Source: CAWDMN01 sp963803155 | GTDB taxonomy: Bacteria > Acidobacteriota > Terriglobia > Versatilivoradales > Versatilivoraceae | Length of the DNA: 50,591 bases | Reading direction: 5' to 3' | Assembly (NCBI GenBank): GCA_963803155.1 | Contig: CAWDMN010000068.1 | Location: forward strand, 1-50,591 | In this document: positions 31,648 to 39,173 of the stretch, one piece after another | Layout: every line of letters begins with the position of its first letter | Numbering within the stretch: position 1 is the first letter of the stretch | Position numbers and translations under genes: made by a program | The notes under the pieces: model-generated | Seen by the model: the letters and a program-made list of their open reading frames with translations, nothing else | Told to the model about the DNA's origin: nothing | Databases searched by the model: none

Positions 31648-33285
31648 ATGGACCAGCAAGGAACGCGCCGCCAATTGGAATTCTCCGGAGAAGAAATCTC
31701 CCCCCTCGCCGAGGATGAGAATCTTCAAAATGATTCTCTTCTCAAAGAATCCTATTTTCGACTGGCATTCGAAGAGATTCCCCTTTTGACCATGATTGTC
31801 GATGCAGAGGCCAGAGTGCGATATGGCAACAAGGCACTGATAGAATTGGTCGGCCGGGACTCCTCTTCCATCCAAGGGCAAGATTGGATTGAGTTGCTCC
31901 TCCCGCAAAATGAAAGACCGCCAAACCGAGAGAAATTCATCCAGATGTTGCAGGGCACTCCACCTCTGGCCGAGATTTCCCACTCCATTTTGGATAAAAA
32001 TGGGGCCCTGCACCGTGTGGTTTGGAATGCGGCGCCAATCCAGAATCAAGGGGGGAAAGCCGCGGCCTTGGCGCTGATCGGAAGGGACATCACCGGCGAA
32101 CTGGAATTGGAAACGCATTTAAGAAGAGTGCAAAAGTGGGAGCTTATCGGAGGTTTGGCGGGAGGCCTGGCCCACGATTTCAACAACATCTTGGGCACTA
32201 TCGTCGGTTACACGGAGTTAGCTCACCATTTTCTTGCCGACAAGACCCAGATCGAGCGCTGCCTGCAGCAAATATCGGCCTCCGTGGAACGAGCCAAAAC
32301 TCTGGTGAACCAGATTCAGGCGATTTCCAGCCAAGAAGAGCAGAAGAAGACCGTTTTTGAAATGCACACTCTTGTCAAAGATGCCATTGCGCTTTTGAGC
32401 CACTCGATTCCCTCCAGCGTGGAAATCCGCACGGCCGTGGATGTCGGCAGCGGGAAAGTGTATGCCGACCCGGATCAAATTCACCAATTGGTAATCAATC
32501 TTTGCACCAATGGGGTTCAGGCCCTTGCCGACAATCAGGGAGTATTGAGCATTTCACTTTCCGCGAGTGAGGCCACCACGGAAATGACGCTGGAGATTCC
32601 CGGGTTGAATGTCGGTCCTTACCTGGAATTGCGGATCTCGGACACGGGGACCGGAATGGATGCAGAGGTTTTGAAAAAGATTTTTGATCCTTATTTTACC
32701 ACCCGAACTGGAGCGGAAGGAGCCGGCTTGGGCTTGGCCATCGTGCAACGGATTGTGGACAACCACGATGGCGCCATTCACATTTCCAGCGAACCAGGGC
32801 GCGGAACTACTTTCTCTGTCTACTTGCCCAGGCATTTGGATCTCCCCAGCGCCCAAAGAATTTCCAGACAGGCGGAGCACGCCCGTGGGACGGAACGAAT
32901 CCTCTTCGTGGATGATGAACATCAATTGCTGGAGGTATTAAACGAGCTTTTGAAGACTCTGGGATATATCGTGACCGCCTGTTCAGACAGCACGGAAGCC
33001 GCCAAATTGTTCTGGCTACGTCCCCACGATTTTGATGTGGTGATTACCGATCAAAACATGCCGAAAATGAATGGAGTTGCGCTGGCCAAGAAAATTCACG
33101 CCATTCGCCCGGATGTGCCAATCATTCTCTGCACGGGCAACTTCGACTCGGTGGATTCGCTAAAGGCGAAGGAGGCGGGCATTCGGCAATTTCTGAAAAA
33201 GCCGCTCTTTCTAAAGGAACTCTCCTCAACCATTCGAACCGCTTTGGATCAACTTCACATCGCTGGATCCAGAGCTGAAGCCTGA
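31648..33285 (+). CDS. PAS hybrid sensor histidine kinase
   Basis: A 545-residue soluble hybrid kinase. PAS domain (about 35-145: FRLAFEEIPLLTMIVDAEAR and AALALIGRDITGELELE), HisKA with H176 in LAGGLAHDFNNILGT, HATPase with LVINLCTNGVQAL (N box), DTGTGM, DPYFTTR and GAGLGLAIVQRIVDNHDG, and a C-terminal receiver (from about 418, ILFVDDEH; VVITDQNMPKMNG holds the phospho-Asp; FLKKPLF the Lys). AAGGAG sits 7 nt before ATG 31648. It is followed by a DUF2934 gene with 34 nt between, which may be co-transcribed. Signal unknown. Confidence 0.9.
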   Translation: MDQQGTRRQLEFSGEEISPLAEDENLQNDSLLKESYFRLAFEEIPLLTMIVDAEARVRYGNKALIELVGRDSSSIQGQDWIELLLPQNERPPNREKFIQMLQGTPPLAEISHSILDKNGALHRVVWNAAPIQNQGGKAAALALIGRDITGELELETHLRRVQKWELIGGLAGGLAHDFNNILGTIVGYTELAHHFLADKTQIERCLQQISASVERAKTLVNQIQAISSQEEQKKTVFEMHTLVKDAIALLSHSIPSSVEIRTAVDVGSGKVYADPDQIHQLVINLCTNGVQALADNQGVLSISLSASEATTEMTLEIPGLNVGPYLELRISDTGTGMDAEVLKKIFDPYFTTRTGAEGAGLGLAIVQRIVDNHDGAIHISSEPGRGTTFSVYLPRHLDLPSAQRISRQAEHARGTERILFVDDEHQLLEVLNELLKTLGYIVTACSDSTEAAKLFWLRPHDFDVVITDQNMPKMNGVALAKKIHAIRPDVPIILCTGNFDSVDSLKAKEAGIRQFLKKPLFLKELSSTIRTALDQLHIAGSRAEA

Positions 33286-33319
33286 ACCATCTTTGAAAAA
33301 TTCATGAAAGGAGCCAATT

Positions 33320-33556
33320 ATGGAGATTGAAACTCGGAATACCCAAATGCCGGTATTGACAGAGAATGACCTCCGTCGCCGGATCGAATTGCGGGCCTAT
33401 GAGCTATACTTGGATCGCGGTAGATTGGATGGTTTCCACGAACAAGACTGGTTGCAGGCGGAAGACGAAATTATCAATTCCATTGTCCAGCCATTGGCCC
33501 CGGAGGCAATCAGGGGAGTTCCGCAGGCGCTGAAGAAAGCGGCAAAACATGCTTAA
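33320..33556 (+). CDS. DUF2934 protein
   Basis: A 78-residue small protein with the DUF2934 motif LRRRIELRAYELYLDRGRLD followed by GFHEQDWLQAEDEI. Function of the family is unknown; it is frequent in Acidobacteria and some proteobacteria. GAAAGGAG is upstream of ATG 33320. It lies 34 nt after the hybrid kinase gene, so may share its transcript. Confidence 0.85.
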   Translation: MEIETRNTQMPVLTENDLRRRIELRAYELYLDRGRLDGFHEQDWLQAEDEIINSIVQPLAPEAIRGVPQALKKAAKHA

Positions 33557-33963
33557 TAGGCGAGAGCGGTTTAACCGAATGAGATTCAACGCAGATGGAA
33601 GTAGCATACAATTCAAAACCACTGGAAGCGGAGAGTCAAGCGAACGGATCCGCTAACTTTCAGAGCGCGTGCGTAATTTCTCGAGAGTCCGCGGATCCGT
33701 AGATGCCGATTTGGACCGCAAATTCCGGCGGTGAATTCCTTTTTTTGGCGTCGTCTCTATTTGCGCATACTTGCCCTCTGCCTGCATATAATTCAAAGTG
33801 CGAATAGAGTGGGAGGAGTGCACGTGACCGCCATCGCCAGCGCGGCGGCACCAAGGCCGCCGGACCGCAGTCCGTTTCCCACTTTCGCCATCTTTCTCCA
33901 TTTTGTATATACAACAATCTGATTACACCCCACCCGCCCGGATAAAAAGTATTCAAGGACGGA
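33557..33963. other. Intergenic region with repeat
   Basis: No gene is supported. A partial MITE-like copy lies at 33809-33882. AAGGA at 33954-33958 is the ribosome-binding site of the following kinase gene. Confidence 0.45.
33809..33882 (+). mobile_element. MITE-like element, copy 3 (inner palindrome only)
   Basis: The inner part of the family: GTGGGAGG at the left and TTTCCCAC at the right, with GCGGCGGCACC / GGCCGCCGG and GGACCGCAGTCC between, matching the arrangement at 45176-45233. The outer terminal repeats are only faintly visible. Confidence 0.5.
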
Positions 33964-35439
33964 ATGTGCTATATTTATTTTCGAGGCCTATCCATCATGT
34001 TGCGGACCATCGGGCGTACTTCCGGTTCTGTTGTTTGCATCGGGCTCATTACGTGGATCTATTTTCGGCTCTTGCCGGTTAATAGCACAACGGTAGCCCT
34101 AACTTATTTTCTGGCCATTTTAATCATTGCCGCTAATTGGGGGCTTGCCGAAGCAGTGGTTGCCTCAGTTGGGGCGATGCTTTGTTTTAACTTTTTTTTC
34201 CTTCCCCCCACGGGAACATTCACCATTGCCGATCCTCAAAACTGGATTGCCTTGACGGTCTTCTTGTTGACTTCGGTCATAGCCAGCCACCTATCCGTAC
34301 GGGCGCGACTAAAAAGTATCGAGGCCGACAATCGCCGCGAGGAAGTGGAAAAGCTCTACACTTTTAGCCGGAATTTGATGCTCGTCGATCATCAGGAACC
34401 GTTGGGCCGGCAAATAGCCGAACAGATCAGCAAAACATTTTCCCTGGATGCGGTTGCCGTTTATGATCACTCCACGGGAGAAACTTTTTATGCGGGTCCG
34501 AAAGAATTCCCCGTTCGGCCAGGACGGCTCCAGGATGTCGCTCTCCAGGGAACCATTACTCAGGAGGCCGGTGATAAGCTCGTCATTGTCCCAATTCAAC
34601 TGGGAGGAAAACCGGTGGGCAGCATGGGCATGGAGTGGACGAACCTATCCGATACCGCCCTTTACGCAATTGCGAATCTTCTCGCCATCGCCTTCGAAAG
34701 AGCCCATCACCTGAGGCTGGCCAGCCAGGCTGAGGCGGCACGCCGAAGCCAGGAGTTGAAATCGACCCTTCTGGATGCGATCGCCCATGAATTCAAGACG
34801 CCTCTCACCTCTATCAAGGGTGCGGTCACGGCGCTGCTTTATGCGCCACCGGCGGATCTCAACGGCACGGAACTGCTCACCGTCATTGACGAAGAAACCG
34901 ACCGCATCGATTTCCTGGTGAGTGAAACCATCGAAATGGCCCGCTTGGAAGCCGCGGATATTCAAGTTCACAAGGAGATTTGTTCCCTGGCCAACCTGGT
35001 GCAAATCTCGCTCAAGAGGCTGCGGTCCTTGATCGAAGGCCGGATCATCGAAATAGAACTTCCAGAGCACACACCGGATTGTTTGGCGGACCCGGTCCTG
35101 ATTAAAATGGTGATCACGCATCTTTTGAGCAATGCCATAAAATACTGCCCCTCCTCCGCCCCCATCAAGATTTCAGCGGAGACACAAAATGATTCTCTGC
35201 TGGTGCACGTCATTGATCAAGGCCCCGGCATCCCCGAAGATCAGTTGAGAAAAATCTTCGAAAAGTATTATCGTCTGCCGGACAGCCGCAACCAGGTCAC
35301 CGGGACCGGTTTGGGGCTGTATATTGCCCGCAGGATTGTCGAAGCCCATGGAGGAAGAATTTGGGCCTCCAGCCAGCCAGGGCACGGTTCTTGTTTCAGT
35401 TTCTCTCTCCCCGTCGTGGAAAAGGCCAGCCAACCATGA
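33964..35439 (+). CDS. kdpD: KdpD-like sensor kinase lacking the N-terminal KdpD/USP half
   Basis: A 491-residue membrane histidine kinase. It begins directly with the four-helix DUF4118 membrane module (about residues 14-110, with FNFFFLPPTGTFTIADPQNW, the KdpD signature), then a GAF-like domain (about 130-245), HisKA with H275 in LDAIAHEFKTPLTSIKG, and HATPase (HLLSNAIKYCPSSAPIKI, DQGPGIPEDQLRKIFEKYYR, GTGLGLYIARRIVEAHGG). In E. coli this half follows about 400 N-terminal residues (KdpD ATPase-like and USP domains); here those are encoded separately at 42604-44870. AAGGA lies 6 nt before ATG 33964; ATG 33997 is the alternative. It overlaps kdpE as ATGA. It senses K+ limitation or turgor and phosphorylates KdpE. 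Confidence 0.92.
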   Translation: MCYIYFRGLSIMLRTIGRTSGSVVCIGLITWIYFRLLPVNSTTVALTYFLAILIIAANWGLAEAVVASVGAMLCFNFFFLPPTGTFTIADPQNWIALTVFLLTSVIASHLSVRARLKSIEADNRREEVEKLYTFSRNLMLVDHQEPLGRQIAEQISKTFSLDAVAVYDHSTGETFYAGPKEFPVRPGRLQDVALQGTITQEAGDKLVIVPIQLGGKPVGSMGMEWTNLSDTALYAIANLLAIAFERAHHLRLASQAEAARRSQELKSTLLDAIAHEFKTPLTSIKGAVTALLYAPPADLNGTELLTVIDEETDRIDFLVSETIEMARLEAADIQVHKEICSLANLVQISLKRLRSLIEGRIIEIELPEHTPDCLADPVLIKMVITHLLSNAIKYCPSSAPIKISAETQNDSLLVHVIDQGPGIPEDQLRKIFEKYYRLPDSRNQVTGTGLGLYIARRIVEAHGGRIWASSQPGHGSCFSFSLPVVEKASQP

Positions 35440-36122
35440 GTCAAGGTCACATTTTGGTGGTGGATGACGAACCTCAAATCCGGCGCGTCATGCGCGTTTC
35501 GCTCTCCGCACAAGGGTACTTAGTGAGTGATGCGAAGACCGGGGATGAGGCTTTGGAAAAAATCCGGGAGGAAAAATACGATCTAATTCTTCTGGACGTG
35601 AACCTGCCCGGATTGGACGGCCTGGCTACCTGCCGGGAAATTCGTGAAAGCTCCGATGTGGCCATCATCATGTTGACGGTCCGGAATTCAGAACGGGACA
35701 AGGTAAATGCGCTGGATGCCGGAGCCGATGATTACGTGACCAAACCATTCAGTACTCCGGAATTGCTCGCTCGCATCCGGGCGGCCTTGCGCCGCACCTC
35801 CCACGGCGGCGATGAGGCAACGCCCATCACCCTTGATGAGCTTGAAATCAATCCGAAGACGCGGCGGACCCTGGTGCGGGGAAAAGAGGTGCGCCTGACA
35901 CCCAAGGAGTTTGATCTGCTTTACTACATGGCCTGCCGCCCCAATGAACCGATTCCCCATGGCCTGCTACTGCAAGCTGTCTGGGGGCCGGATTATGGAG
36001 ACGAGGTGGAATACTTGCGCGTGTTCATCAACCAGCTTCGGAAAAAAATCGAGAAAGATCCCTCCAAACCCAGATACTTGTTGACCGAGCCCTGGATTGG
36101 CTATCGCCTTTGTGCCTCTTGA
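35436..36122 (+). CDS. kdpE: KdpE response regulator
   Basis: A 228-residue OmpR/PhoB-type regulator. The receiver has HILVVDDEPQIRR, phospho-acceptor D54 in LILLDVNLPGLDG and K in YVTKPF; the winged helix (about 130-225) has VRLTPKEFDLLYYMACRPNE and EYLRVFINQLRKKIEKDPSK followed by PRYLLTEPWIGYRL, close to E. coli KdpE. Start ATG 35436 overlaps the kinase stop by 4 nt, so the two are translationally coupled; a longer frame back to 35361 lies inside the kinase gene. It activates the kdp genes downstream. Confidence 0.95.
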   Translation: MSQGHILVVDDEPQIRRVMRVSLSAQGYLVSDAKTGDEALEKIREEKYDLILLDVNLPGLDGLATCREIRESSDVAIIMLTVRNSERDKVNALDAGADDYVTKPFSTPELLARIRAALRRTSHGGDEATPITLDELEINPKTRRTLVRGKEVRLTPKEFDLLYYMACRPNEPIPHGLLLQAVWGPDYGDEVEYLRVFINQLRKKIEKDPSKPRYLLTEPWIGYRLCAS

Positions 36123-36140
36123 TTAAATCCTAACCAAATC

Positions 36141-36157
36141 TTTATGACTTCTTTATG
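36141..36157 (+). promoter_or_regulatory. Candidate KdpE-binding box
   Basis: TTTATG-ACTTC-TTTATG is a direct repeat with an 11-bp period, as in the known E. coli KdpE site (TTTATA-N5-TTTACA). It lies 34 bp upstream of the USP-like gene that opens the kdp operon, and a TATGCT hexamer at 36168-36173 could be the -10. Inference from pattern and position. Confidence 0.5.
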
Positions 36158-36190
36158 GGATCCCTCCTATGCTGTTTCAGGAGGTCAGCC

Positions 36191-36673
36191 ATGAAGATCG
36201 TGCCACCTACTCCGAATACCAGGAATATCGTTCACATCCTTCCCGCCATTCCATCGCCCGAGTCACCCGTTAGCCCCGCTGAGCCTCTCGAGGTAGTCGT
36301 TCTTTTCCTCAAAATGCAGGGAACTCTGGAGGCTTTGGAAATGGCAGCTTCTTTGGCAAAAGGCCTCCATGCCAGTTTCCGAATGATCGTACTGCGAGAA
36401 GTCCCTTATTCCCTTCCGCTGACCGACCCCTCCCTATCCATTGAATTTGCGGAACGGCAATTCTGCGATTTTGTTTCGAATCTAAGATTTGAAGTGAAAG
36501 TAGATATCTATCTCTGCCGCAATCGAAATAAAGAATTACTACAAATATTGAAGCCTCATTCATTGGTAATGCTATGCACAAAAAAAGGGTGGTGGCCTAC
36601 ACCGGAAAAGAAATTGGCGAACCACCTCAAAGAACATGGCCATCAGGTTTTGCTGATTCCAACTATAAAGTAA
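36191..36673 (+). CDS. USP-fold-like protein of the kdp operon
   Basis: A 160-residue protein that resembles the universal stress protein fold: a beta-strand EVVVLFLKM, a helix LEALEMAASLAKGL, a strand ASFRMIVLREV, a helix FAERQFCDFVSNL, a strand VKVDIYLCRNRN and a last strand VMLCTKKGWW ... QVLLIPTIK. The G-2x-G-9x-G(S/T) ATP motif of many USPs is not present, so it is more like the USP domain inside KdpD proteins. AGGAGG lies upstream of ATG 36191, downstream of the candidate KdpE box. It could substitute for part of the split KdpD sensor. Call is by fold pattern; the family is uncertain. Confidence 0.5.
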   Translation: MKIVPPTPNTRNIVHILPAIPSPESPVSPAEPLEVVVLFLKMQGTLEALEMAASLAKGLHASFRMIVLREVPYSLPLTDPSLSIEFAERQFCDFVSNLRFEVKVDIYLCRNRNKELLQILKPHSLVMLCTKKGWWPTPEKKLANHLKEHGHQVLLIPTIK

Positions 36674-36947
36674 AGGCCTGATGACAGGTTTGTGAATTAT
36701 GTGAATGGAAAATAATAGGGATTGCTCATATGATAAAGAATAAATTCCTAATCTTTGCGGAGGAGAAGAGCCCGGCCATGCGCACCCGGTTATGCGCATT
36801 GATCAAAAATGTAGAACTTGCTCGTGTAACGAATTCTCCCCTCGCACGCTGTCGACTTCCTATCGAGTGCGCACGGAGTGAAAGCGGTCACTGGTGTCTG
36901 CTTCATCTGTGAACTGAATTGCTTCTGATCGATTGATGGAGGAACGC

Positions 36948-37031
36948 ATGCTTGATCTAGCTTACTTGCTGATTGCCTTGGTTTTTTTCCTCGCGATATG
37001 GGGCTTTGTATTGGCCTGCGACCATTTATAG
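36948..37031 (+). CDS. 27-residue membrane peptide preceding kdpF
   Basis: A very short ORF beginning MLDLAYLLIALVFFLAIWGF and ending in CDHL before TAG 37029. It is a single hydrophobic helix with GGAGGAACGC just upstream. It stands 9 nt before kdpF, so translation is likely coupled. Similar tiny ORFs precede kdpF in other bacterial kdp operons as far as I recall, but the function is unknown. It may be a second KdpF-like subunit or a regulatory peptide. Confidence 0.65.
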   Translation: MLDLAYLLIALVFFLAIWGFVLACDHL

Positions 37032-37040
37032 GGGGAACCA

Positions 37041-37124
37041 ATGGAATATGTTTTGGCTGGAATTGTAACCATCCTCTTGCTGGCTTACTTGTTCGTGGCA
37101 TTGCTCCGTCCAGAAGAATTTTAG
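37041..37124 (+). CDS. kdpF: KdpF subunit of the K+-transporting ATPase
   Basis: A 27-residue single-pass membrane peptide: a hydrophobic helix GIVTILLLAYLFVALLRPEE and a final Phe, matching the KdpF pattern (E. coli KdpF ends VYALINAEAF). It stabilises the KdpFABC complex, lying between KdpA and KdpB. AGGGGGAACC precedes ATG 37041. It is separated from kdpA by 231 nt of inserted repeat sequence, whereas the two are usually adjacent. Confidence 0.85.
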   Translation: MEYVLAGIVTILLLAYLFVALLRPEEF

Positions 37125-37132
37125 GGGCCCGC

Positions 37133-37168
37133 ATGCCAGCGCGGCGGGCTCAACTAGAGGATGAAAAT
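37133..37168 (+). repeat. 'MPARLAQQDDEN' repeat, copy 2
   Basis: A unit of the same family as 24727-24762, encoding MPARRAQLEDEN from an ATG, 8 nt after the kdpF stop. It is followed by other structured sequence (37195-37308). Confidence 0.55.
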
Positions 37169-37194
37169 CATGGAGTATTCTATAGATTTGATTC

Positions 37195-37308
37195 GTAGCG
37201 CAGACCTGCAAGGTTGCCTGGCTCTGGCGGGTCTGCGGCTTTTTGCTGAGTTAAAAGCCGAAGGTCCGCTCCAGCGGGCCGCGGAGTCAAACATCGACTC
37301 CGCGCTAC
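37195..37308. repeat. Structured palindromic element between kdpF and kdpA
   Basis: Outer ends GTAGCGC and GCGCTAC are reverse complements. Inside are at least three hairpins: GCAGACC / GGGTCTGC, CGGCTTTT / AAAAGCCG and CGCGGAGTC / GACTCCGCG (loop AAACATC). It codes for nothing. It looks like an inserted REP or MITE-type element and would fold strongly in the kdp mRNA. Confidence 0.65.
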
Positions 37309-37355
37309 AATTGGCTGTTCTTCGCCGCAGAGTGGGAATTTTCTAGGGGATTGAT

Positions 37356-39170
37356 ATGACACAATTCAGAATTTTGCAGTGCCTGATTTTCTTTCTGGTG
37401 GTTTTGGGGCTGACTCTGCCACTAGGGGCTTACATGGCGAGGGTTTTCGAGGGAAAGCGCACTTTTCTTCATCCCTTGCTTTTCCCGCTGGAAAGAGCCG
37501 CATATTGGCTGTGCGGGATAAAAAAAGAACAAGAACAGGCATGGACCCATTATGCCGCTTCCCTGCTCTCCTTCAGCCTCTTCAGCCTTCTGTTCCTCTA
37601 TTTGATTCAGCGCTTGCAGGGTCTGTTCCCCTTCAATCCACAACACTTCAGCACCTCCCAAGCCCCATCCAATGCGACGGCGATGACCTCCGATCTGGCA
37701 TTTAACACCGCCGCAAGTTTTGTGACGAATACCAATTGGCAAGCCTATGCTGGGGAAACCACGCTGAGCTACTTTGTGCAAATGGCCGGCCTGACGGTGC
37801 AAAACTTCGCCTCCGCTGCCGCTGGCGTCGCGGTGGCTATCGCATTGATCCGTGGATTTGCCCGTCAATCGGCACACGGCATCGGAAATTTTTGGGTCGA
37901 TCTGACCCGTTGCACCCTGTATATCCTCCTCCCCCTTAGCCTTGTGGGCGCCCTCTTTTTTTGTTCCCAGGGAGTGATCCAAAGCCTAGCCCCTTATCGG
38001 GACATTCAAACGGTGGAGGGGGCAAAGCAAATCATCCCCCAGGGGCCGGTAGCCTCCCAGGAAGCGATCAAGATGATCGGCACCAATGGCGGCGGCTTCT
38101 TCAATGCGAACTCCGCCCATCCGTACGAGAACCCAACTCCGCTTACGAACTTCATCCAAATGCTCATGATTTTCGCAATCCCCGCGGGTTTGACTTACAC
38201 CTTTGGCAAAATGGTGGGCGACACTCGCCAGGGCTGGGCCATTTTTGCCGCTATGAGTGTAATGTTTTGGCTGGGCTTATTCGTTCTCTATTCCGCTGAG
38301 CAGTCTGGCAATCCGGCGTTGACCTTGCTGGGGGCTGACCAAGCCGCCTCCAACATTCAACCGGGCGGAAACATGGAAGGAAAGGAAACCCGTTTTGGAA
38401 TTGCCGCCTCCGCCCTGTTTGCCACCGTCACCACCAACGCCAGTTGCGGGGCGGTCAACACCATGCATGACAGCCTGACGCCGATAGGAGGGTTGGTTCC
38501 GCTCTTCAACATTGAAACCGGTGAAGTGATTTTTGGGGGAGTGGGATCTGGACTCTACGGGATGCTTCTGTATGCCCTTCTTGCCGTTTTTATTGCCGGA
38601 CTAATGGTGGGCCGCACGCCGGAGTATATTGGCAAAAAGGTGGAGCAAAAGGAGGTCAAAATGGCGATGTTGGCTTTGCTGGGTGCGGCATTCTGCATCC
38701 TGGTGTTTTCCAGCGCCAGTGCCGTGGCGCCCTTTAAGCAGGGGAGCTACTGGAATTCACCGGGCCCGGCCACGGCCAATCTGCCCAACGGAGGGCCTCA
38801 CGGGTTCAGTGAAATTCTCTATGCGTATTCCAGCGGGACTGGAAACAATGGAAGCGCCTTTGCGGGGCTCAATGCCAACACGCCTTGGTACAACCTGACC
38901 ATTGGCTTATCCATGTTGGCGGGCCGATTCCTTTTCATTATTCCGATGCTGGCGGTGGCGGGGAGCCTTGCCGCGAAAAAGAGAATCCCGGCCACGAGCG
39001 GAACTCTTCCCACGCATGGTGCATTGTTTGTCAGTCTGCTGGTGGGCACGGTGATCATTGTTGGGGCCCTCACCTTCTTTCCAATGCTCTCTCTAGGTCC
39101 GCTGGTAGAGCATCTGCTCATGCACGGCGGCAGACTCTTTGCCGGGCTGCCATTTCCAATAGGGGGATAG
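37356..39170 (+). CDS. kdpA: KdpA, K+-binding/translocating subunit
   Basis: A 604-residue polytopic protein (about ten TM helices) of the SKT family, which forms the K+ selectivity filter of KdpFABC. Four filter repeats can be seen; examples are TNTNWQAYAG, GTNGGGFFNANSAHPYENPT, TTNASCGAVNTMHDSLTPIG and YAYSSGTGNNGSAFAGL. Length is somewhat above the E. coli 557. ATG 37356 follows AGGGGATTGAT. It is co-directional with kdpB 3 nt downstream. Confidence 0.97.
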   Translation: MTQFRILQCLIFFLVVLGLTLPLGAYMARVFEGKRTFLHPLLFPLERAAYWLCGIKKEQEQAWTHYAASLLSFSLFSLLFLYLIQRLQGLFPFNPQHFSTSQAPSNATAMTSDLAFNTAASFVTNTNWQAYAGETTLSYFVQMAGLTVQNFASAAAGVAVAIALIRGFARQSAHGIGNFWVDLTRCTLYILLPLSLVGALFFCSQGVIQSLAPYRDIQTVEGAKQIIPQGPVASQEAIKMIGTNGGGFFNANSAHPYENPTPLTNFIQMLMIFAIPAGLTYTFGKMVGDTRQGWAIFAAMSVMFWLGLFVLYSAEQSGNPALTLLGADQAASNIQPGGNMEGKETRFGIAASALFATVTTNASCGAVNTMHDSLTPIGGLVPLFNIETGEVIFGGVGSGLYGMLLYALLAVFIAGLMVGRTPEYIGKKVEQKEVKMAMLALLGAAFCILVFSSASAVAPFKQGSYWNSPGPATANLPNGGPHGFSEILYAYSSGTGNNGSAFAGLNANTPWYNLTIGLSMLAGRFLFIIPMLAVAGSLAAKKRIPATSGTLPTHGALFVSLLVGTVIIVGALTFFPMLSLGPLVEHLLMHGGRLFAGLPFPIGG

Positions 39171-39173
39171 GTC

